Origin: SIG565 sp045650565
GTDB taxonomy: Bacteria > Bacillota > Clostridia > Oscillospirales > Acutalibacteraceae
Reading direction: 5' to 3'
Assembly (NCBI GenBank): GCA_045650565.1
Contig: JAZRRG010000029.1
Coordinates: 1-9,749 of the forward strand
DNA length: 9,749 nt
Shown: in pieces, positions 1-6,172 of the stretch
How positions within the stretch are numbered: position 1 is the first letter of the stretch
How the letters are laid out: the number at the start of each line of letters is the position of its first letter
Made by a program: the position numbers and the translations under genes
Notes under the pieces: generated by a model
Databases searched by the model: none
What the model saw: the letters and a program-made list of their open reading frames with translations, nothing else
Told to the model about the DNA's origin: nothing

Positions 1-2245
1 AGCAACAGAGACTGAGGCGCCCGACTACTACGAGGTTACCGACCGTTCACCTGCGGTACCTATGTTTGAGGGTACAAAGGTAGCGCTTGCTGACCTTCGT
101 GTTGAACTTGAGGATGGCACTAAACTCCCGGCGGATGCACTCACTTGGACACCTAATGATACCTACACAGGTGTTGAAATTGCGGATGGCTGCATAACAG
201 CAAGCTCTGCAGGTACCTATAAGTTTACAGTAAATAAGGGTGAGGCAACCAATACCGTATATATTATGGTTAACGAGTATGGTGATACCGACTTTGAGAT
301 AGTTGGTTGGAACGGTACAGACTATGATAATTATGAAATCGACACAGAAAATGGCAACTGGATTATCGCATCAAAATTGGGTACCATACCGACATCGGTT
401 TCTACTGTAAATGCTTCAACAGAACATGGCAATTATTATAGAATTTCTGCCGAAACCTTTAAAGGTACCTCAACCTCCGCTTTCGGTTTCTCATGGACAG
501 CAACTATTCCGAAACATATATTGTTCAGCAGATATTATTCGTCATATACATTGTTCTATACTAACCCCATCCTTTCAGACTTTGCTGACTATAATTTCAC
601 ATCAGATATTATAGGTTTGAATATTGCAGATGGTAATGCTGCCAACAGAGGTGTTATACTCAGAGCAAATATTGATGCCGATGCAGAAATATACAATGGC
701 GAAAATGCTAATGATGCGGCAGTATTTAAGCTGGGCGATGAGACCGATACAACATCAGGTACAGGTCTTTACCTTATGAGCTACCGTTGGGGCGGTGTAT
801 CCTTAGGTGCTTTCGGTAAGAATTGGATTGATGGAACAGGTCAAGCCCGTTACGGATACAATGGTTATACACTCCACTCTATGGGTGATAACTATACAAA
901 GCTTTCCAGGCAGTCAGAATATGATGACAGCTATCTATTTACTGATAAGGCCGTTAGTCTTGACATTGACCTTGTTGGAAGCAATGTTAAATATAGCTTA
1001 AATAATAATACAATCCTTGATACCTTTGATAATAATCAGGTTTACTTATTAAAGAACGCTTTGTTCGACCAGGCAGCTGTTGCTGGCAATAGTGCCCTTG
1101 AAGTTAGCAATACAGCTTTCGATTATGCTACTGCATTTGCTTCAAAGGGCGTAACTGATGCTGGTAACGCAATCGGCTTCGGTATCGCACACGCAGGTAT
1201 GCGTATTTGCTCATTTAGTGTTAAGCTTGCATTAGATACAGATAATAACGGCGATGTTATTATGCCAAAAGCAACAATAATTATGGAAACTAAGCGAATT
1301 CCTGCAAACACACGCTTTGATTTATCAACAGTTAACTTTGTGGTTGATGGAAAGTTTATTTCAGGCGCTGATGTAACCTGGGAAGCTCACCGTGATAGCG
1401 ATTACGAAATTGCAAACGGCTATGTATTGGCTTACAGTGAAGCAGCTGAGTTTGAAATTGAAGGTACCTATAATGGCGAAACCGTAACATTACCCGTTAT
1501 GTTCACCGCTAAGGGAACTGACACAGCGATTGCTGAAAAATTCGCAGAACCTTATATGACTGTAGCACCTGCAGATAATGGCTATACAGTAACTATTAAC
1601 GAGGATGCTGACACAGCGCTCAAATACGGCACATTAGCTCTCACAGCAGACAATCGTGATGCTGTAATACTCTTAAATGCCGATAGCACAGGTAAGACCT
1701 ATGCGTTCAGTGCTCTTTATCCTGAAACAATGGTAATTTCGGCTGATACTACCGACCTTATTACACGTGAAGGCTCTATTTATCCGTTGGGTGTTCAGAT
1801 TAATGAAGCGTTATCAGGTATTAGATTCGTTACTCGTTATCCGCAAATCAAGAAAAATGGCGATACTATCGCTTTGAATACTGAGTATAAACAGGTTGGT
1901 GTAATTATCATTCCTGAGGCGTTGATTGGAACCGGAGATTTAACAAGTGCTACTGCTGATGCTTTGTTAATTGATGATGACAAGCAAACGGTTGAGCTTG
2001 CTGCGGATATAATTGGAACTACTCGCAATGCCAGCAACGTTGCTATCAGAAAACTTATGACTGCAAACGAAGCATTCTCTGATGCTGCTGCTATACTTAC
2101 AAATCTGCCTGAAAATATGCGCGATAGAAACATAGTTGCTCTGCCTTATTTGATTACTAAAAATAATGAGGTAGTATTCTATGATGGTGATGCGCCGATG
2201 GATAATTACAACAGTGCTTATAGCCGCTTATCCAGCGTAGGTTAA
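1..2245 (+). CDS. Large secreted/surface-type protein with Ig-like segments (5' partial)
   Basis: The reading frame is open from base 2 to the TAA at 2243-2245, giving 747 visible residues, so the true start lies upstream. The ATG at 62 has no ribosome binding site and is internal. The composition (rich in Thr, Asp, Asn, Ala and Tyr, almost no Cys) suits an exported protein. The first 70 or so residues look like a bacterial Ig-like domain, with the strand motif AGTYKF followed by VYIMV. A long beta-rich middle region follows. A single DTDNNGD loop (near base 1240) resembles a calcium-binding loop but is not a full dockerin. A second Ig-like segment contains EGTYNGE. The last 154 residues or so (from base 1781), with GIRFVTRY, a GVIIIP strand and a late ALPYLI strand, resemble a C-terminal domain I remember from clostridial surface proteins. 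I cannot name it. No LPXTG motif, SLH domain or C-terminal membrane helix is visible, so the mode of attachment is unknown. No catalytic motif was recognised. Confidence 0.85.
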   Translation, partial: ATETEAPDYYEVTDRSPAVPMFEGTKVALADLRVELEDGTKLPADALTWTPNDTYTGVEIADGCITASSAGTYKFTVNKGEATNTVYIMVNEYGDTDFEIVGWNGTDYDNYEIDTENGNWIIASKLGTIPTSVSTVNASTEHGNYYRISAETFKGTSTSAFGFSWTATIPKHILFSRYYSSYTLFYTNPILSDFADYNFTSDIIGLNIADGNAANRGVILRANIDADAEIYNGENANDAAVFKLGDETDTTSGTGLYLMSYRWGGVSLGAFGKNWIDGTGQARYGYNGYTLHSMGDNYTKLSRQSEYDDSYLFTDKAVSLDIDLVGSNVKYSLNNNTILDTFDNNQVYLLKNALFDQAAVAGNSALEVSNTAFDYATAFASKGVTDAGNAIGFGIAHAGMRICSFSVKLALDTDNNGDVIMPKATIIMETKRIPANTRFDLSTVNFVVDGKFISGADVTWEAHRDSDYEIANGYVLAYSEAAEFEIEGTYNGETVTLPVMFTAKGTDTAIAEKFAEPYMTVAPADNGYTVTINEDADTALKYGTLALTADNRDAVILLNADSTGKTYAFSALYPETMVISADTTDLITREGSIYPLGVQINEALSGIRFVTRYPQIKKNGDTIALNTEYKQVGVIIIPEALIGTGDLTSATADALLIDDDKQTVELAADIIGTTRNASNVAIRKLMTANEAFSDAAAILTNLPENMRDRNIVALPYLITKNNEVVFYDGDAPMDNYNSAYSRLSSVG

Positions 2246-2261
2246 GAAAGGAGAAAGATAA

Positions 2262-2402
2262 ATGAAAAAATATATTGCTCCTGAGATTACAGTAACAGAG
2301 CTTGTTTTAACAGATGTTATCGCTGCTACTTTTACAGAAAGTAAAGATGACAACGAAACAAGCTGGATTGAAGGTTGGACATCAGGCATTCTTGGTTCAT
2401 AA
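2262..2402 (+). CDS. Small peptide (46 aa) downstream of the surface protein, function unknown
   Basis: ATG at 2262 is preceded by AAAGGAG at 2247-2253 with 8 nt spacing, and the frame ends with TAA at 2400-2402. The gene starts 16 nt after the surface-protein stop and is closed by a terminator 15 nt later, so the two genes look like the end of one transcript. The product begins MKKYIAPEITVTELVLTDVI and continues with an acidic, polar half containing two tryptophans (W35, W39) and a Gly/Ser-rich end. It has no cysteine and no obvious membrane helix or signal peptide. The N-terminal pattern (Lys-rich start, Y-x-x-PEI, then an E-L and a D-V-I) resembles many short hypothetical proteins of gut Clostridia and Bacteroidetes. 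Some of these look like leader regions of ribosomally made peptides, but no modification enzyme is visible here. The strong ribosome binding site and position support a real gene; its role is unknown. Confidence 0.72.
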   Translation: MKKYIAPEITVTELVLTDVIAATFTESKDDNETSWIEGWTSGILGS

Positions 2403-2416
2403 TAATCTAAATTTAG

Positions 2417-2453
2417 CACACCCGAAAGGCAAAGCCTTTTGGGTGTGTTTTTT
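2417..2453 (+). terminator. Intrinsic terminator after the small peptide gene
   Basis: A 14-bp stem (2417-2430 with 2434-2447, one G-T wobble) closes on an AAA loop and is followed directly by six T residues (2448-2453). It ends the surface protein/small peptide transcription unit. Confidence 0.93.
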
Positions 2454-2509
2454 ATGATAGTAAAATCCTGGCTCTGCAAGTGGTTAAAAAGCTTTAGCAT
2501 TACCGCTTT

Positions 2510-2570
2510 CCGCCGTGGCGGCTCCATTTGTCAAGGAAGCTGTTATTTTGAAAAAAAGACTGAGGGGGAG
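2510..2570 (+). repeat. Palindromic intergenic element, copy 1
   Basis: This copy starts with a mini-palindrome (CCGCC-GT-GGCGG, 2510-2521), continues through CTCCATTTG and AGGAAGCTG, and ends AAAAAGACTGAGGGGGAG at 2553-2570. The reverse complement of 2582-2655 follows the same order of blocks: a flanking palindrome, CTCCATCTG, AGGGAGAT, then AAAAAGACTGAGGGAGAG. Finding two diverged copies side by side points to an interspersed repeat rather than a chance hairpin. From memory, similar CTCCCTCAGTC elements are common in Ruminococcaceae genomes. No coding capacity is credible here. Confidence 0.68.
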
Positions 2571-2581
2571 TTGTCAAGTAT

Positions 2582-2655
2582 CTCTCCCTCAGTCTTTTTG
2601 CCTTGCGGCAAAAAGCTATCTCCCTCATCAGATGGAGGCGGAGATATCATCCGCC
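2582..2655 (-). repeat. Palindromic intergenic element, copy 2 (inverted)
   Basis: This is the opposite-orientation partner of the element at 2510-2570, separated from it by 11 bases. Its end (2582-2599) pairs with 2553-2570 over 18 positions with one wobble, forming a long stem. It contains its own perfect 8-bp hairpin (TTTTTGCC at 2595-2602 with GGCAAAAA at 2607-2614, loop TTGC), a TATCTCC/GGAGATA stem (2617-2623 with 2640-2646), and an alternative GGCGGA/TCCGCC stem (2637-2642 with 2650-2655). The nested, mutually exclusive stems are typical of REP- or MITE-like non-coding elements. Confidence 0.66.
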
Positions 2656-2708
2656 CGAACCAAGTATAAAAATATTTCACAGCACTAAATGTTAAATAAT
2701 TAACAAAG

Positions 2709-2730
2709 TATTTTGAAAAGATTCAAAATA
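2709..2730. repeat. Perfect 9-4-9 inverted repeat upstream of the serC promoter
   Basis: TATTTTGAA (2709-2717) and TTCAAAATA (2722-2730) are exact reverse complements around an AAGA spacer. The repeat lies 33 bp upstream of the -35 box of the serC promoter. It could be an operator or simply a hairpin in AT-rich DNA. I do not recognise it as the site of a known regulator. Confidence 0.5.
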
Positions 2731-2763
2731 TTAAAAAAGATTGATTATTTTTTAACAACCCTA

Positions 2764-2792
2764 TTGACCTTTTTAAAATAATTGTATATAAT
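2764..2792 (+). promoter_or_regulatory. Sigma-A promoter of serC-serA
   Basis: TTGACC (2764-2769) and an exact TATAAT (2787-2792) are separated by 17 bp. Transcription should start near 2799, leaving a leader of only about 24 nt. This is too short for a riboswitch or attenuator, so any control must act at the promoter. Confidence 0.88.
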
Positions 2793-2808
2793 AGTAGAAA
2801 ATTGCTTT

Positions 2809-2815
2809 TGGAGGT
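2809..2815 (+). promoter_or_regulatory. Ribosome binding site fixing the serC start
   Basis: TGGAGGT lies 7 nt before the ATG at 2823. The frame also contains an earlier ATG at 2802, but it precedes this site and lies just after the predicted transcription start, so 2823 is the real start. Confidence 0.88.
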
Positions 2816-2822
2816 AAATATT

Positions 2823-3905
2823 ATGGCAAGAGTTTATAATTTTAGTGCAGGTCCTTCAATGCTTCCTTTAGAGGTGCTTGAAACCGCAGCAAATGAGATG
2901 TTAGAGTATGGCGAGAGTGGTCAGTCGGTTATGGAAATGTCACACCGCTCAAAAGTTTATGATGCAATCATCAAAACAGCCGAGGCTGATTTACGCGAGG
3001 TAATGAACATCCCCGATAATTACGAGGTTCTTTTCTTACAGGGCGGTGCTTCCACACAGTTCGCTATGATTCCTATGAATCTCATGAACAAAAATAAAAA
3101 GGCAGATTTCGTAGTAACAGGTCAGTGGGCTAACAAGGCATATAAAGAGGCAGCAAGATATGGTGAAGCAAAGGTAATCGCTTCCTCGGCGGATAAGACA
3201 TATTCCTATATTCCCAAACTCAATAAAGAGGACTTCACACCCGATGCTGACTATTTCCATATTTGTATGAACAATACAATCTATGGTACTAAGTGGAACG
3301 AGTTACCTGATACAGGCGATGTACCGCTCGTAGCAGATATTTCTTCTTGCATTTTGTCAGAGCCGATTGATGTTAGCAAATTCGGTCTTTTATATGCCGG
3401 CGCACAAAAGAACGTAGCCCCCGCAGGACTTACTATCGTAATTGTTAGAAAAGATTTGCTCGGCAACGCTATGGACATCACACCCACAATGCTTAACTAT
3501 GTAACACACGCCGAAAATGAGTCTATGTTCAACACACCCCCTTGTTATACAATTTATGTTGCCGGCTTAACACTTAAATGGATTAAAAAGTTAGGCGGCC
3601 TTGAAAAGATGGCAGAAATCAACAAGAAAAAGGCTGCAATTCTTTACGATTTCTTAGATAACAGTAAGCTTTTCAAAGGTACAGTTGTAAAAGAGGACCG
3701 TTCACTTATGAATGTACCTTTTGTAACAGGCAATGAAGAACTCGATGCGAAATTTGTAAAAGAAGCTACAGCAGCCGGCTTTGTTAATCTTAAAGGTCAC
3801 CGTTCGGTTGGCGGTATGAGAGCTTCCATCTACAATGCTATGCCTATTGAGGGTGTTGAAAAGCTTGTAGAGTTTATGGCGAAGTTTGAAAAGGAGAATG
3901 CATAA
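2823..3905 (+). CDS. serC: Phosphoserine aminotransferase
   Basis: SerC is a cytosolic PLP enzyme that transfers the amino group of glutamate to 3-phosphohydroxypyruvate, giving 3-phosphoserine, the second step of serine synthesis. The 360-residue product is the usual family length and starts with the characteristic MARVYNFSAGPSMLP. Visible family residues are H41-R42 (MSHRS), the phosphate-binding GGAST at 74-78, W102 in the GQWANKA segment, and the PLP lysine K196 in YAGAQKN. A C-terminal GGMRASIYNA segment matches the family's substrate-binding arginine region. The start is set by the ribosome binding site at 2809-2815. The stop overlaps the serA start by one base (TAATG), so translation of the two is probably coupled. 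The same family can serve pyridoxal phosphate synthesis, but the serA neighbour points to serine. Confidence 0.97.
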   Translation: MARVYNFSAGPSMLPLEVLETAANEMLEYGESGQSVMEMSHRSKVYDAIIKTAEADLREVMNIPDNYEVLFLQGGASTQFAMIPMNLMNKNKKADFVVTGQWANKAYKEAARYGEAKVIASSADKTYSYIPKLNKEDFTPDADYFHICMNNTIYGTKWNELPDTGDVPLVADISSCILSEPIDVSKFGLLYAGAQKNVAPAGLTIVIVRKDLLGNAMDITPTMLNYVTHAENESMFNTPPCYTIYVAGLTLKWIKKLGGLEKMAEINKKKAAILYDFLDNSKLFKGTVVKEDRSLMNVPFVTGNEELDAKFVKEATAAGFVNLKGHRSVGGMRASIYNAMPIEGVEKLVEFMAKFEKENA

Positions 3906-5068
3906 TGTATAACATTAAAACCTACAACAAAATTTCCGAAATCGGACTTAATGAGTTTGATGAGGGCAAATACACAATTGGGGATGATGTTGAAAATCCC
4001 GTTGGTGCAATTGTTCGTTCAGCTGCTTTACACGATGTAGAGTTTCCCGAATCGCTTTTGGCAATTGCTCGTGCGGGTGCAGGAACTAACAATATCCCCA
4101 CCGATAGATGTGCTGCTGAGGGTATAGTTGTATTTAATACCCCCGGTGCTAACGCTAACGCCGTTAAGGAGTTGGCAATTGCCGGATTACTTTTATCCTC
4201 CCGTAGAATCATCCCTGCTATTGAGTGGGCGAAAACACTTAAGGGCAACGGAGATAATGTTGGTAAAATGGTTGAAAAGGGTAAGGGCGCATTCGTAGGT
4301 CCAGAAATAAAGGGTAAAAAGCTTGGTATTATCGGTCTTGGCGCTATCGGTGTTTTGGTTGCAAATGCTGCCAATTCACTTGGTATGAAGGTTTACGGCT
4401 ACGATCCATATTTGTCCCTTAAATCTGCTTGGAACCTAACCCACTATGCAATGCGTGCCAACGATTTAAAGGAAATTTATGAAACCTGTGATTATATTTC
4501 TATTCACGTGCCGCTAACACCCGACACCAAGGGATTTATTGATGCTGATGCAATTAAGCAAATGAAGGATGGTGTTCGCATTCTTAACTTCTCACGTGCT
4601 GAGCTTGTAAATTCGGCTGATATGATTATTGCTCTCGAATCGGGCAAGGTTGCCACATATGTTACCGATTTTCCGACCGATGAAATACTCGGCATTAACG
4701 GTGCTATAGCAATTCCTCACCTTGGCGCATCAACACCCGAATCTGAGGACAACTGCGCAACAATGGCTGCTAAGGAGTTAATTGATTATATCGAAAACGG
4801 TAATATAGAAAACTCGGTTAATTTCCCCGCAGTATCAGCACCAAGAGCTACCGAAAAAAGAATTTGTGTAATGCACAAGAATATTCCCAATATGCTAACC
4901 GCTATCACAACTGCTGTTGCTGAAAATAATGTTAATATTGAGAATCTTCTTAATAAATCTCGTGGCGATTACGCCTACACAATTCTTGATATCAGCGAAG
5001 CAGATTACGATGCTATTTACGATAAAATTGCTAAAATTGAAGGCATTATTCGAGTTAGAATCATTTAG
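3905..5068 (+). CDS. serA: D-3-phosphoglycerate dehydrogenase with C-terminal ACT domain
   Basis: SerA oxidises 3-phosphoglycerate to 3-phosphohydroxypyruvate with NAD, the first step of serine synthesis and the source of the SerC substrate. The 387-residue protein has the D-isomer 2-hydroxyacid dehydrogenase layout: an N-terminal catalytic segment with RAGAGTNNI (56-64), a Rossmann fold with GLGAIG (144-149) and the NAD-binding acidic residue D167, then catalytic R231, probable E260 and H272 (HLGAST). The region between E260 and H272 is shorter than in the E. coli enzyme. Residues from about 319 to 387 form an ACT domain (RICVMHKNIPNML), the usual site of serine feedback inhibition. The start overlaps the serC stop, with AAGGAG at 3891-3896, 8 nt upstream. 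This compact ACT-containing form is common in Clostridia and Bacteroidetes. Confidence 0.96.
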   Translation: MYNIKTYNKISEIGLNEFDEGKYTIGDDVENPVGAIVRSAALHDVEFPESLLAIARAGAGTNNIPTDRCAAEGIVVFNTPGANANAVKELAIAGLLLSSRRIIPAIEWAKTLKGNGDNVGKMVEKGKGAFVGPEIKGKKLGIIGLGAIGVLVANAANSLGMKVYGYDPYLSLKSAWNLTHYAMRANDLKEIYETCDYISIHVPLTPDTKGFIDADAIKQMKDGVRILNFSRAELVNSADMIIALESGKVATYVTDFPTDEILGINGAIAIPHLGASTPESEDNCATMAAKELIDYIENGNIENSVNFPAVSAPRATEKRICVMHKNIPNMLTAITTAVAENNVNIENLLNKSRGDYAYTILDISEADYDAIYDKIAKIEGIIRVRII

Positions 5069-5075
5069 TTACTCG

Positions 5076-5104
5076 TTGACAAAAAATACCTACTGTGTTA
5101 AAAT
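5076..5104 (+). promoter_or_regulatory. Sigma-A promoter of the CobW cassette, nested in an inverted repeat
   Basis: An exact TTGACA (5076-5081) and TAAAAT (5099-5104) are separated by 17 bp. The -10 box lies in the 8-nt centre of the perfect inverted repeat 5083-5097/5106-5120, so the repeat arms cover the spacer and the expected start site near 5111. That arrangement suits a repressor operator. The repeat does not match Zur, Fur or CopY/BlaI consensus sites as I remember them. Confidence 0.75.
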
Positions 5105-5126
5105 TCACAGTAGGTATTTTAATTTT
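5083..5126 (+). terminator. Probable serA terminator, overlapping the next promoter
   Basis: A perfect 15-bp stem (AAAATACCTACTGTG at 5083-5097 with CACAGTAGGTATTTT at 5106-5120) has an 8-nt loop. The A-rich and T-rich stem ends followed by AATTTT give the A-stem-T shape of a bidirectional intrinsic terminator. It lies 14 nt after the serA stop. Transcripts from the nested promoter would start within the 3' arm and so could not form this hairpin. Confidence 0.7.
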
Positions 5127-5132
5127 AAAGGA
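5127..5132 (+). promoter_or_regulatory. Ribosome binding site fixing the CobW-type GTPase start
   Basis: AAAGGA is 8 nt upstream of the ATG at 5141. An in-frame ATG at 5132 overlaps this site and is too close to be served by it, so 5141 is preferred. Confidence 0.75.
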
Positions 5133-5140
5133 TGAAGAAA

Positions 5141-6163
5141 ATGACAAAAATTGACATATTTTCGGGCTTTTTGGGAGCAGGTAAAACCACTCTAATAAAA
5201 AAACTAATCAAAGAAGCTTTTAGTGATGAAAAAATCGTTATTATTGAAAATGAGTTCGGCGAAATCGGTATTGATGGCGGTTTCTTAACAGATACGGGTA
5301 TCAATATAACAGAAATGAATTCGGGTTGCATTTGCTGCAGTCTTGTAGGGGATTTTGGCGAGGCACTTAAAGTTGTTTTGGATGAATATTCGCCAGAGCG
5401 TATTATTATTGAGCCGTCGGGCGTTGGAAAACTGAGTGATGTTGTAAGGGCGGTTGAGCAGCTCGGCGTTGAAAACATTGCTTTGAATTCCTGCACAACG
5501 GTTGTTGATGCCACAAAATGCAAAATGTATTTGAAAAATTTTGGCGAGTTTTTCGGTAATCAGGTTGAAAATGCGAACTGTATTATTTTAAGCAGAACAA
5601 AGGGAATTGATGAGGAAAAACTGCATACGGCTCTTCATTTATTAAAGGAAAAGAACGGCACGGCAACCGTAATCACTACAGATTGGGACTTGCTTTCGGG
5701 TAAACAAATTTTGGCTGCTATGGAGCAAAAAAACACACTCAACAACCAAATGGATGATTTGCACCATCACCACGAGCATGGTGAGGAGTGCCATTGTCAC
5801 TGTCACGAGCATCATCACCATCACCACGAGCACGGTGAAGAGTGCCATTGCCACTGTCACGAGCATCATCACCATGACCATCACGCTGATGATGTATTTT
5901 CAAGCTGGGGCAGGGAAACCGCAAACAAATACACATATCAGGAAATTTATGATATGTTGTCCGCACTTGATAATTCTGAGCTTTACGGCACGGTGCTTCG
6001 TGCAAAGGGTATTATAGAGACTACCGATAAGGGCTGGGTGCATTTTGATTTTGTACCTGAGGAAAAGGAAATACGTGAAGGTTCAGCCGAGGTTATCGGT
6101 AGAATTTGCGTAATTGGTTCTAACCTTAATGAAGATGCTTTAGCAAAGCTTTTTAATATTTAG
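5141..6163 (+). CDS. CobW-type G3E GTPase with His/Cys-rich metal-binding insert
   Basis: This is a cytosolic GTP-dependent metallochaperone of the G3E family (CobW/YjiA/YciC/ZNG1 branch), which couples GTP hydrolysis to metal insertion or transfer. Visible in the 340-residue product are Walker A GFLGAGKTT (9-17), ENEFGE (36-41), the metal-binding CICC (63-66), EPSG (91-94) in the Walker B/switch region, and SRTK (151-154) in place of the usual NKxD. A His/Cys-rich insert covers 208-248. A CobW_C domain runs from about residue 254 to the end, with YGTVLRAKGII and GWVHFDF. The insert is a near-exact 18-residue duplication, described as a separate repeat. The metal is probably zinc, inferred from related G3E proteins with such inserts; nickel or cobalt cannot be excluded. 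The gene is first in a three-gene run and has its own promoter. No cobalamin genes are nearby, so I do not assign the name cobW. Confidence 0.93.
   Translation: MTKIDIFSGFLGAGKTTLIKKLIKEAFSDEKIVIIENEFGEIGIDGGFLTDTGINITEMNSGCICCSLVGDFGEALKVVLDEYSPERIIIEPSGVGKLSDVVRAVEQLGVENIALNSCTTVVDATKCKMYLKNFGEFFGNQVENANCIILSRTKGIDEEKLHTALHLLKEKNGTATVITTDWDLLSGKQILAAMEQKNTLNNQMDDLHHHHEHGEECHCHCHEHHHHHHEHGEECHCHCHEHHHHDHHADDVFSSWGRETANKYTYQEIYDMLSALDNSELYGTVLRAKGIIETTDKGWVHFDFVPEEKEIREGSAEVIGRICVIGSNLNEDALAKLFNI
5762..5884 (+). repeat. Tandem 54-bp coding repeat (His/Cys-rich insert)
   Basis: Unit 1 (5762-5815) and unit 2 (5816-5869) each encode the same 18 residues, HHHHEHGEECHCHCHEHH, carrying 10 His and 3 Cys. 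A partial, altered third unit (HHDHH, 5870-5884) follows. The two full units differ at 3 of 54 bases, and all three changes are synonymous (CAT/CAC, GAG/GAA, TGT/TGC). Confidence 0.95.
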
Positions 6164-6172
6164 GAGAGTATA

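Noticed and set aside
1236..1260. Possible dockerin module in the surface protein (DTDNNGD)
   Set aside because: Only one calcium-loop-like motif is present and the paired second repeat and helices of a dockerin are missing.
56..1470. Several GGTACC hexamers in the surface-protein gene
   Set aside because: They arise from the recurring Gly-Thr dipeptide of Ig-like strands combined with GGT ACC codon use, not from a regulatory or recombination site.
2439..2669. 76-codon open frame on the + strand between the first terminator and serC
   Set aside because: It begins inside the terminator, lacks a ribosome binding site, and its sequence is just the translation of the two palindromic repeat copies.
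3922..4374. 150-codon antisense open frame within serA
   Set aside because: No ribosome binding site or promoter, and it lies wholly within a conserved enzyme gene; a codon-bias shadow.
5083..5120. Zur, Rex or CopY/BlaI operator assignment for the inverted repeat
   Set aside because: The arms do not fit the remembered consensus sequences of these regulators; only the symmetry and position support an operator.
5642..6005. Open frames on the opposite strand across the His-rich region, rich in Met/Val or Asp/Gly
   Set aside because: They are antisense reflections of the CAC/CAT repeat, without ribosome binding sites or plausible composition.
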